A DNA stretch of 64,000 nt from Tethya wilhelma (Eukaryota; Porifera; Demospongiae; Tethyida; Tethyidae). This document shows positions 48,001 through 56,585 of this stretch, piece by piece; positions within the stretch are counted from its first letter, which is position 1; every line of letters begins with the position of its first letter. The notes under the pieces are model-generated. The model did not search any database, was not told where the DNA came from, and saw only the letters and a program-made list of their open reading frames with translations. The DNA lies in the NCBI GenBank assembly GCA_964030475.1, contig CAXIPT010000004.1, positions 5,889,786-5,953,785 on the forward strand. The letters are read 5' to 3'. The position numbers and the translations under genes are program-made.

Positions 48001-51000
48001 TACCATCAGCGTCTAAACCCATAATAAATGACCAAATATGTTTGCGAGGGGAAAATCCATACGTAACACTCACTCCATCAATGTATGGATCATCAAGAGA
48101 GTATGACTGGTTATTCTTGTAGGAACGAAAAGCATCCGGCGTGCCCTCTTGATAACCAACGATTCGACCACACACACGATTGTAGGAGAAGCAATTTGTA
48201 CTCAAGAAAGCAGGAAGACAAGAATCTGTTTGTTTAGCACTGCGTTTGCATGCTCTTACACCATCTCTAATGATTGGTTCCATGCCGTGAGGACAGATAG
48301 TGTTTGGATCACTCATATTCAGAAATGCAATCTGAGTCCAAGCACCAGTTGAGTTACTGCAACCACATGGATTTTCCGTCATTGCGCAATGTACTTTTAC
48401 TACATTTCCACCATATGCCCGAAGCCAGTAGTCTCCTGACGCACTTGAAGGGTTTTCAGTGGAAATCTGATCACAAGAAAGAGCTGGATTCTCTTCACAT
48501 TTTCCCAAATTGCATTCTTGCAGTGAATAAAGGAGGTCTTGAATATCTTCACTGATTTTACTTCGAGTTGCTTGAAAAATATCATCCCGATCTCCGTCCA
48601 GAGGACAGGTGTTTTGAAATTTTTGTTGGAGTACTATCGTTGGTTTGTAAGACTTTGGAATGATTTCTTTGCAATAGATTACAGTCAGGATAGACAAAAA
48701 TGTAATCAGTAGAGTCATCGTGTTTGTCAGCAATAGATTTTGTGTTTGTTTTTTCCACATAATAATAATCACTGACTATATAATTTATTTTTTGTTTTCT
48801 AGCTGTCACAAAATACATGCATCTAGCTGAGTCCACCTAGACTTTAACTATTTCTATTGTTTCTTGTGTAAGCAAAAAACTAGTCTTGACAGCATTATGT
48901 AACGTACTTAGTAGTATGAAGCCTTATGACATCAAGGAAAAACTATTAATACTCAAAATCCCATACTACTTAGTGAGTAAGCGCTACTAGACCACAACAT
49001 CCTGTGGTTGGAAAATAGAGCAAGGATAATGGAGCATGGCTGGGGATAATAGAGTGCACATGCATGTCTTGTAATTCCCTTTATAACTGTTCAAGGATTT
49101 TGTACACATACTAGTACACCAGCTACATGTAAACCTTATTTGTTATACCCAGTTTTGTAGCCATCTTTCAAAAAATACTTACTTGATTAGCATTATATTG
49201 ATTGCCACTAAATTGCAGCATGCAGACTTTCCAGTTTCATGCATAATACACAAAATCATTAAAATTTAACTGTATATAATTATAAGAAATAGAACATCTA
49301 TATTTACCGGATATTGTGTATTATTACACAATCAGTCTGTATGTACGAGTCCACTACGAGACTCTTGTGACTAATAAAGCTCTATGGAATTGAATGACGT
49401 AATATATATAGGTACTAGTTACTTAGACCATTATCTAAACAATTAAGTATGTTTTTCACTGCACATAAAGTTCAATAAGCCCCAAAGCCACGTTTTCATT
49501 GTCTTTATATTCATCGTGACACACCCTCACTTCAATGTTGTCCCTGGTTGGTTGCTGGAGCTCCTTACAAAACCACGGAGGACTACGAAGGTCACAGCAC
49601 GTACTCCGATCGCTACAGCCCACTCCATGCCAAAGAGGATTCTGAGAATAAATTTCTCCATATATGAAATCTACTCTACCTGCTGTCTCACAGAACCAGT
49701 CCTCTCCAATAAATGGTGGGACAATGCCAGTGTACTGAAGATCAGACCGTGAACAAGGACAACGATAGCTACTAGCATCACTATCACCTAAAGCTGTACC
49801 AAATGACCATATATGTTTGCGAGGGGAATATCCAGACGTGACACTAACTCCATCGATATAAGGATCATCTATAGTATTGTAATGTCACTGCATGACTGAT
49901 TTATATGCTGCCATTTATAGTCTCGTGCTAAATTATCACATGCACTCTGAGCATGTATGCATGTGCACAATTATTATTATTATAATCATAATGAGAGAAT
50001 TATATACCATAGTATAGTAGACATGCAGAGTAATATATAGGTCCTAATCAAGCTAGACTATAGGGCTAGCTGGGGTGATCTTAATTGACACTATTATTGC
50101 TCAGGATAAAAGTATTGGCAACTATAATATATATATATATATATTTAGGGAATTGCTGGTGCAGTCATGAGACTTATACAATAAGTGTATGTCTATAATT
50201 GCCTAATGTTCAAGGATTTTGTGGACAATGGTCTTAGGCAATACTGTACATATCATGCGATTCCATAGAGCTTTTTTATTAGACACAAGAGTCTCGTGCA
50301 GACTGATTGTGTAATGATAATTGTTATACAATGTCGGATGTTCTATTTCCTGGTTAAAATTTTAATAGTTTTATGCATGAAGCTGGAAAGTCTGCATACA
50401 TGTTACAATTTAACAGCAATCAAAAACAATTAACACTAATCAAGTTGTAGTCTTTGAATGAATGCTACAAAACTGGGTATAAAAAAATAAGGTTTACAGC
50501 TGGTGTACTAGTATACATGTGTAAACAATTTAGTTTGTTTTACTGCACATAAAGTTCAATTAGCCCCAAAGCCACGTTTTCATTGTCTTTATATTCATCA
50601 TGACACACCCTTACTTCAATGTTGTCCCTGGTTGGTTGCTGGAGCTCCTTACAAAACCACAGAGGACTACGATGGTCACAGCACGTACTCTGATCACTAC
50701 AGCCCACTTCATCCCAAAGAGGATTCTCAGAATAAAGCTTTCCAGGAATGAAATCGCCTCTAGCTGCTATCTCACAGAACCAGTCCACTCCAATAAATGG
50801 TGGGACAATGCCAGCGTACTGAAGGTCGGACCTTGAACAAGGACAACGATAGCTACCAGCATCACTATCACCTGGAGCTGCACCAACTGACCAAATATGC
50901 TTGCGAGGGGAAAATCCGTACGTGACACCAGGCTGGTGACACTCACTCCATCGACATAAGGATCATCTATATAGTGTACGACCTGTCAGCATAGTATGCA

Positions 51001-54000
51001 TAAAAAGCATCTGGTGTGTTCTCTTGATAACCAGTGATGCGGCCACACACTCGATTGTAGGAGAGGTAGTTTGTAGCAAAGAAAGTGGAAATGCAACCAG
51101 CACAGTAAGTTGTACATTTGCATGCTCTTACACTATCTCCAGTGATCAGTTCCATGTCATGAGGACAGACGGTGTTAGGATCACTCATATTCAGAAATGC
51201 GATTCGAGTCCAGACTCCATTTGAGTTACTGCAACCACATGGATTTTGCATTGTGCAATACACCTGCATTGTATCTCCATCATAAGTTCGAAGCCAATAG
51301 TTTCCCGTTTTGCTTGAAGGATTTTTAGTGAAAATCTGATCACAAGAAAGAGTTGGATCTTCTTCACAGTCTCCCAAGTTGCATTCCTTCAGAGGGTAAA
51401 GGAGGCCTCAGACATCTTCACTGATTTTGTTTCGAGTTGTTTGAACAGCGTCATCACGATCTCTGTGTAGAGGACAATAAGTATTTTCTTGTGCTGGTAC
51501 TACTGTTGGTTTGTACAACCTTGGAACAACTTCTCTCTCATGATCATGGCCATCAATTACAGTCACGGCGGATGAAAATAATAGCAAAAACATCTTGGCA
51601 AAAATTGTTCTTCGTAATTTTTTATTTTTAGTTTCCATCACAGGCATCGTGGTTGGCTTGTAACAATAGAATGATGGACCAGACTTTGGTAATGTCTACA
51701 TTGTTTATGTAGATTTTATAGTACCCATTTAGCTGAGCTGACATGCCCACAGAGTATAGGGAAAATATTACTGGTTGTGTACAATTCTCCACTGTGGATT
51801 ATGACCACTTTGCGCCAGCTTTTCTGATCAAAAAAAGGTGGTCTTAATTTATGCAATTACAATACTCTTGATAATTCAATGAAAGTGCTGTGTCGTATTG
51901 AGCAAATTATCTGTTTAACATCTCGTCTAGACTATAAGTACTCCATCATGAGTGTAATAATTTAGCATGAGACTGAATGAAGCATGACTCAGTCCTTATG
52001 ATGAAAGTCTATGGTAGCTTAAGGGAAGTTGCCTGATATGTGAAATCACATTGCCCATAGCCTGATACACGAAAATATGTGAATGATGCTTGTGTGAAAA
52101 ATCAGTACGCTAGCTGTAGTAGAGAAATCTTTGCTCTCTCCCTTCCTATCCAGCATGTAATATTCAGATAGAGCCTGGGAATCAACATTGGAGGCTATGT
52201 CTATGGTATTTGACTGATATTACCCATGCATGGGTTTACTTGACAAATTTTGCTACAATTAAACTTCCTTTTTTTCCTGGTCAACACAAAGAATGCATGC
52301 TAATGTGGTGACACTACGTAAAAGTGCATGATATCAGTGTATCTGCAAATTGCGCTAAAATATTATTTGTGTACAGGTGGTGCCATTAATTATTATTATT
52401 TGGCATTGCCGTATTAAATGTTTCTCTTAAAATTTTTCTAGATATTCAGTCATTGCTGGATTCACTTACGGCATTGCCTATGGTTTCGCTCAAGCTCTCA
52501 TTTTTCTCGGCTATGCAGTCACCTTCAGATTCGGTGCCTGGCAAAGTGTGCAACCCATCAATGATCAATTCTTTGCAAGATTTGAAAATATTTACACCGT
52601 CTTTATGGCTTTGATATTCGGATCTCTTGCTCTCGGTCAAGCGAATAGCTTTGCTCCGAGTTACATCAAGGCCAAGATTGCTGCTAAGAAGATATTCTCT
52701 CTTCTCGATCGCCCGTCGGAGATTGATAGCTACTCTGATGAAGGATTAAGTAACGTATGTCTACATTCTGTGTGTGTGTGTGTGTGTGTATGTGTGTGTG
52801 TGTGTGTGACATATACATAGATACATGTACTTGCAGGGTTCTCTCTAGGATGGCTTTATCAGAATGGTGCCAGAGCAAAAAACTCTATAGCATTTTTGTG
52901 GTTTAATGCTTTTTTTGAATTAAAATCAACGACATTAAAGTAATTTTAGCATGACCACTTGACTAGAATAGTGTGGCATTGCTCTGAAAAGCTTTAAGGA
53001 GACCCCTGAATGAATGTACAGTTAGTTCATGCAGTTAGTTCGTGCTTGAATCAAGTTAATAATAGCCATGCATACTGTATAATATTGCCAGCCGGCTCCT
53101 ATAACTGTATACTGTATAATAGTTTAAATCATCTACATGTTTTAGGTGGACGACTGCTCAGGGTCGGTAAAGCTCCAAGATGTGTGCTTCAGTTATCCCA
53201 ATCGTCCCAGTGTCCGGGTCATGAATGGTATGACCCTGGACGTCTCTCCGGGAAAGACAGTGGCACTTGTTGGACCAAGTGGCTATGGAAAGAGTACCGT
53301 TGTTTCACTGCTCCAGCGATTCTACGACCCTCAAAGAGGATCTATTCAAATGGATGGTACTCAGCTAAAGGAGGTAAGATTGTAAGCTTTCTTAAATCCT
53401 TCTCTATAATAGTTGTCATTTTCTCGTGTATATAATGTTATTTTTACGGGAGTTGCTGCAAGACCCTAGCACTGAGGCTCCTCCTTTGCAAATATTAATT
53501 CTATTTTCTTCGAAAATAAGGAAGGAGAGAGCTTGTGAATCAGGCTAGAAATATTTGGGAAAGAGGAGCCTGGGAATGAGGCTAGTGAGAGCCCCCATCA
53601 GAATGGGCTATACAGGGGCGTAGCCAGGATTTTAGAAAAGGGGGAGCAGTAAAAATGGTGCGCGCGAAGCGCGCCGGAAATTTTGCGCGACCGGAAACCA
53701 CACCCATTTAATTAGCTAATTTTAGCCCCTCCCATTTATTAAATCGAGCAGTAGCACGCGCTCGCTAGATTGAACGCTCTCTAAAGCCTTGTAGCAGCAA
53801 AAAGAAAGCTTCTAATAGTTGTTCTGGATTGAATTCTGGCCAAAGATGACTACTTTTTACGTGTTGCTACTAAGTAAGTGCACAAAAAAATATTACAAGC
53901 TAAAAAATAGCGCATTTTATAACCTACGCGTAAATTTCGCGAGACAAAAAAAGGGGGTGCAAATGCACCTTTAGCACCCCCCTGGCTACGCCACTGCTAT

Positions 54001-55065
54001 AATTGAAGTTTTTTTATTAATATTATTTTAAATGATATTAATTTTATAGCCTTTATACTAACACCATAATTATATGATGTAAGTAGTGTGTAAGCAGGAT
54101 ACAATTAAAGTCCATTTGCGTTCACTTTTCCGCTCCAAATTTCTTCATAACTCAGGCTGTAATTCATGCTATTGCATTATTCTAGATACCATTCAACTGC
54201 AAATTTCATTTAGATTCTGTTAGTGCCTTTTAAAATACTCTACACCTTACCAGTCAAAAGTTACAGCCTCCTATGTGTCTGCCCCAGAGGAGGTACGACA
54301 GTCAGGTTGACTGCTGAGCTGGCACTAATCAAGCAAGCAGTAATTAGTGCACGTGCGCACATTGATTGATATGACGTCATGCCATGCAGTGGCACTGTTT
54401 TTGGAAGATACCTGCTTTATGCAGCTAGCTCAGTTCTGGAATTATTTTCTGATAGTTTTTCTTTACTATTGGGGCTACAGCGGCATCATGTAAGAACCTA
54501 GAAATGCGTATTTTATTGACATTACGTCATAATAATTAATGATCGTTGATTAGTGCCAGCTCAGCAGTCAACCTGACTGTCGCACCTCCTCTGTGTCTGC
54601 CCCATATATAAACTATGGGACATTCCATTGACCACAGCTACTACAAACCTGTAGTAAGTCAAACCACACTACTTCCTGGGAGAAAAAAGTGAACCCAGAT
54701 GTGAATAGACTTTAGGTTAGGTTATGTGATCTTCTCTACAAAAGTAAAATATTTAATTATCAAACAAAAGTTTTCATTGAACTTCCTCATCTACTGACAG
54801 TGTTGAGTATGGGGTTAATAGAATTACCACACATGTGTGCATGTATAATACATATTTAATGCAGTTGAATGTCCAATGGCTGAGGAACCAGATTGGTTTG
54901 GTGTCTCAAGAGCCTATTCTTTTTGATCGAAGTATCGCAGACAACATTCGCTATGGTGCCAACTTTGAAGAAGTTACTGAAGAGAGAATCATAGAGGCTG
55001 CTCAGAATGCTAACATACACAGCTTCATACAATCATTACCACAGGTAGGTAGGTAGATAGGTAGG

Positions 55066-55136
<71 letters not shown>

Positions 55137-55762
55137 ATGTGATTGCCATTGCCTAGCAACCAAGTTTCATAGGCTAATTGCTGGTTACTGGATGGGTGCA
55201 TGGAGGTGACAAATTGTTATTAGAGTATACCTAGGGATCACAGGGAGTCAATGGCAAAGGTCTATAGGTCGAGCTTGAGCGCCCTCCCACTTAAGTAAGG
55301 GTCACATAACTATTGTCTGTGTGCACATGTGTGTGTGTTTATATGCAGTTGGTAGGCTATTATAAGCTTGTATAATTATAATTCCCACCATCCACACACA
55401 CACAGGGCTACAACACCGTAGTTGGTGAGAAAGGTGCTCTCCTAAGTCGTGGACAGAAACAGTGCGTAGCTATCGCCCGAGCTCTCATTCGCAATCCCAA
55501 ACTTCTCCTCCTTGATGAAGCTACTTCAGCTCTGGACACAGAGAATGAGAGGATCGTTCAGGACGCTCTGGATCGTGCCACTCAAAACAGGACCAGTATC
55601 GTGATAGCCCATCGCCTGTCAACTATCACGAATGCAGACACCATTGCTGTGATTCATCGTGGGCGGGTGATTGAGTTGGGGTCACATTCTGAGCTGATGA
55701 ACTTGAAAGGAGTGTACCATAAGATGTATGCTTATCAAGCTGGAAATCAACAGCACCATTAG
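32995..55762 (+). CDS. ABCB1: Full-length ABCB (P-glycoprotein/MDR-like) transporter
   Basis: Exons: 32995-33152, 33538-33625, 34138-34730, 36233-36404, 37623-37747, 37896-38012, 38617-38671, 39348-39461, 40542-40649, 41261-41386, 41633-41855, 42034-42785, 43074-43232, 43392-43595, 43876-43976, 52442-52754, 53146-53373, 54865-55044, 55406-55762. The phases close to 4173 nt, 1390 residues (human ABCB1 is 1280). The order is TMD1-NBD1-TMD2-NBD2. The first extracellular loop is long with N-glycosylation sites. NBD1 has Walker [10 protein letters not shown], signature MSGGQ and Walker B '[11 protein letters not shown]' (catalytic Glu to Asp). NBD2 has GPSGYGKST, signature LSRGQ (Gly to Arg) and '[11 protein letters not shown]'. 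Q- and H-loops are intact. The expected role is export of hydrophobic compounds at the plasma membrane. Intron 15 (43977-52441) contains opposite-strand genes. Confidence 0.88.
33738..33867. mobile_element. MITE with ACTGTTAAATTTTGGTGT ends, copy 2
   Basis: Same ends as 24689-24858 with one change in the right arm (TTTAAAAGT). Internal AGTGTGTAGTTTT arms are retained. It lies in intron 2 of the ABC transporter gene. Confidence 0.8.
34842..34910. repeat. (GT)n microsatellite
   Basis: GT run of about 65 bp, 110 bp inside intron 3 of the transporter gene. The rest of that intron (to 36232) holds two diverged direct repeats of about 90 bp (35277-35370 and 35458-35550). Confidence 0.9.
36181..36232. 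repeat. (CA)n microsatellite forming a splice acceptor
   Basis: The CA run ends ACACACAG directly before the exon encoding '[12 protein letters not shown]'. Confidence 0.9.
37190..37315. repeat. Imperfect tandem repeat, about 60 bp x 2
   Basis: Two adjacent units share 'TTTATGGTCACTGAGT/TTATGGTCCTTGGGTT', 'ACACACCC.AACTGATGT' and 'AGGCAAT', in intron 4 of the transporter gene. The remainder of this intron shows nothing recognisable. Confidence 0.6.
37556..37622. repeat. (CT)n microsatellite forming a splice acceptor
   Basis: A CT tract ending CTTCCAG at the exon encoding '[18 protein letters not shown]'. Confidence 0.9.
39769..39871. mobile_element. Foldback element (CCCAGGCCTTCTGCGTGCT), copy 1
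   Basis: Left arm CCCAGGCCTTCTGCGTGCT, right arm AGCACGCAGAAGGCCTGG, loop about 50 bp. In intron 8 of the transporter gene. Confidence 0.8.
40345..40453. mobile_element. Foldback element (CCCAGGCCCTCTGCGTGCT), copy 2
   Basis: Left arm CCCAGGCCCTCTGCGTGCT, right arm AGCACGCAGAGGGCCTGGG. The outer ends GCCTCG/CGAGGC are also inverted. It differs from copy 1 by a T-to-C change in the left arm that is matched in its own right arm. Confidence 0.8.
40870..41075. mobile_element. MITE with CGTATAGCGGG ends
   Basis: Outer ends CGTATAGCGGG and CCCGCTATACG. Inner repeats GTGGGGGAAAATTTTGCG and CGCAAAAATTTTCCCCCAC are also inverted. About 206 bp, no ORF, in intron 9 of the transporter gene. Confidence 0.8.
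41949..42033. repeat. (CT)n/(CACT)n microsatellite forming a splice acceptor
   Basis: CT and CACT repeats run to CTTCAG at the exon carrying the NBD1 signature motif. Confidence 0.9.
44290..46800. repeat. Tandem duplication unit 1 (about 2.5 kb)
   Basis: Shares with 46860-49250 the leading AGCTGAAATTTAATTCTC block, the whole fibrinogen-like gene, and the trailing blocks CAAGGATTTTGTACACATAC and TTGCAGCATGCAGACTTTCC, in the same order and orientation. Confidence 0.8.
45178..46236 (-). CDS. Secreted fibrinogen-like cysteine-rich protein, copy 1
   Basis: 352 residues, single exon, antisense inside transporter intron 15. Signal peptide '[16 protein letters not shown]' (either MLTN or the inner Met can start it). 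'[20 protein letters not shown]' followed by CAM resembles the GxYxI..VxCDM subdomain of fibrinogen-related proteins. It then continues '[20 protein letters not shown]', '[17 protein letters not shown]', '[18 protein letters not shown]', '[20 protein letters not shown]' and a conserved C-terminus 'EVRVCHDEG...IELYVQ'. I know this architecture as an expanded secreted family in sponges and cnidarians with no assigned function. There are about 20 cysteines and no membrane anchor, so it is probably extracellular. Lectin- or immune-like recognition is speculation. A near-identical paralogue follows at 47672. Confidence 0.82.
   Translation of the reverse strand: MLTNTMTLLITFLSILTVINCKEVIPKYYKPKIVLQQKFQNTCPLDGDRDDIFHATRSKISEDIQDLLYSLQECNLGECEENPALSCDQISTENPSSASGDYWIRAYGGNIVKVHCAMTEIPCGCSNSNGAWTRIAFLNMSDPNTICPHGMEPITRDGVRACKRSAQQTDSCLPAFLSTNCFSYNRVCGRIVGYQEGTPDAFHRYFVRQWYTLDDPYMDGVSVTYGFSPRKHIWSFVAGLDANGVGYISHMCPCTRPYLWYTGIVPPFIGEDWFCETASENYFQFGKFYPENPLWDGVGCSDQSTCCDLHSPPWFCKELQQPTRDNIEVRVCHDEGVNNENVALGLIELYVQ
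46860..49250. repeat. Tandem duplication unit 2 (about 2.5 kb)
   Basis: Second unit of the duplication starting at 44290. It contains the gene at 47672-48718 and the same flanking blocks. Divergence is higher in the non-coding parts than in the gene. Confidence 0.8.
47672..48718 (-). CDS. Secreted fibrinogen-like cysteine-rich protein, copy 2
   Basis: Close paralogue of 45178-46236 and same length from the conserved start [16 protein letters not shown] at 48718. A longer in-frame start at 48772 exists but adds 18 residues not seen in copy 1. All domain landmarks and cysteines are kept. Replacements cluster around '[19 protein letters not shown]' (against '[19 protein letters not shown]') and '[17 protein letters not shown]' (against '[16 protein letters not shown]'). 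These two loops are where a ligand-facing surface could diversify; that reading is inference. Confidence 0.82.
   Translation of the reverse strand: MTLLITFLSILTVIYCKEIIPKSYKPTIVLQQKFQNTCPLDGDRDDIFQATRSKISEDIQDLLYSLQECNLGKCEENPALSCDQISTENPSSASGDYWLRAYGGNVVKVHCAMTENPCGCSNSTGAWTQIAFLNMSDPNTICPHGMEPIIRDGVRACKRSAKQTDSCLPAFLSTNCFSYNRVCGRIVGYQEGTPDAFRSYKNNQSYSLDDPYIDGVSVTYGFSPRKHIWSFIMGLDADGKSWAISHMCPCTRPYLRYTGIVPPFIKEDWFCETASENHYQIGKFYPENPLWDGVGCSDQSTCCNLHNPPWFCKELQQPTRDNIEVRVCQDEAVNNENVALGLIELYVQ
49100..49400. repeat. Left arm of a large inverted repeat
   Basis: Blocks GTACACATACTAGTACACCA, CATGCAGACTTTCCAG, AGAAATAGAACATC and ATAAAGCTCTATGGAATTG reappear in reverse complement and reverse order at 50255-50525. 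Confidence 0.8.
49456..49880 (-). pseudogene. 5-prime-truncated fibrinogen-like copy 3
   Basis: Keeps the last 140 or so codons ('[18 protein letters not shown]' to 'IELYVQ' and stop) without internal stops, but homology ends just before '[11 protein letters not shown]', where a TGA occurs and no upstream half is found. It lies inside the loop of the inverted repeat 49100/50525. Broken gene or 3-prime exon donor; no start codon is available. Confidence 0.75.
50255..50525. repeat. Right arm of the large inverted repeat
   Basis: Reverse complement of 49100-49400 (for example CAATTCCATAGAGCT-like start, GGAAAGTCTGCAT, TGGTGTACTAGTATACATGT). Loop of about 850 bp. Confidence 0.8.
50540..51647 (-). 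pseudogene. Fibrinogen-like copy 4, broken
   Basis: Full-length homologue of 45178-46236 with three visible lesions: an in-frame TGA at 51408-51410 (paralogues have Gln in 'EDIQDLLY'); a 2-bp insertion in the TATA stretch near 50970; and a 14-bp duplication near 50930 around GTGTCAC. Cysteines and the C-terminus outside these lesions remain conserved, and the start region differs ([20 protein letters not shown]), so the decay looks recent. Confidence 0.8.
53613..53996. mobile_element. MITE with CAGKGGCGTAGCCAGG ends
   Basis: Left end CAGGGGCGTAGCCAGGATTT, right end CCCCCTGGCTACGCCACTG, 384 bp, flanked on both sides by CTATA. CAGKGGCG-type ends are typical of hAT-related elements. It lies in intron 17 of the transporter gene. 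Confidence 0.8.
54286..54592. mobile_element. MITE with 46-bp ends and 11-bp target duplication
   Basis: Left AGAGGAGGTACGACAGTCAG, right CTGACTGTCGCACCTCCTCT; the arms continue inverted to GCTGAGCTGGCACTAATCA. Direct repeats GTGTCTGCCCC flank at 54275-54285 and 54593-54603. A duplication of 9-11 bp is characteristic of Mutator-like elements. Confidence 0.85.
55064..55135. repeat. (GT)n microsatellite after a splice donor
   Basis: A GTAG/GT repeat begins at the donor of exon 18 of the transporter gene. Confidence 0.9.
55143..55315. repeat. Interspersed repeat shared with 8155-8360
   Basis: GCCTAGCAACCAAG, TAGGCTAATTGCTGGTTACT, GGGATCACAGGGAGTCAATG and AAGGGTCACATAACT in the same order as at 8155-8360. 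Confidence 0.75.
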
Positions 55763-55836
55763 ACAGTGACTGCATAGTGATTATGAATTTTTGAGCCTCC
55801 AGTTTATTGTTAATAAGTTTCAGATTGAATGTGCAT

Positions 55837-55842
55837 AATAAA
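55837..55842 (+). terminator. Polyadenylation signal of the ABC transporter gene
   Basis: AATAAA 75 bp after the stop codon; the next 740 bp are AT-rich and gene-free. Confidence 0.6.
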
Positions 55843-56585
55843 AGATACTAAATTTAATTATACATGGCATTGTTTATTATTATACAATCATACTGATCGA
55901 TATAAGTTACTATAAACTCCAATTGTTAAATTTTTTATTCTTTTTTTTTTTTTTTTTTTGATACTTTTGCCCACATACAGTTGGGATTCAAAGAAATTTA
56001 TTATCAATAATATGATAGCATGTAGGAATCGAAGAAGGCATAGAAAAAGAAAGAGGCTGGATATATGCAAGCATATTATGGATCAAAGTAAAATATTATT
56101 GTTTACTTAATAATTTATAATTATTATTCTTCCTTAATTTTACACATGGAGGGGAAACTACATAAAAGTTTGCATGCAAATAGCGAGAAACTGCATGTGC
56201 CTTAAATTGTGGTTATTGTGTGCATAAATTCAAGACTACAGTAAAATTGTGTGAGTTATCCAGTGCAGTTATATGGAATCAAAGAAAAGTGCATGCAATA
56301 GGTTTCTGTGTGCATGTGGCAACCACATGATTGAGAAAACAAAGCTATGTCATGGTGTCAAAGTGGAATACAGTAAAAGTAAGAGCTTTTGTTCACGCAA
56401 TACCTCAACTTGTTGATATTTCATTAACACTCAATTAATATAGATTTTTGATGGTATCCATGACAATGTTACATGCCATGATGCACCAATCATGTCCATA
56501 ATGACATGTACCTGAACAAAGAATTGTAGTTAGTTAGCTAGCTATAAAACAGATCAAATTTTTTGGCCTGCAACAATACAAAACT

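Noticed and set aside
49456..49880. Functional short secreted gene
   Set aside because: No start codon or signal peptide; homology stops abruptly at an in-frame TGA.
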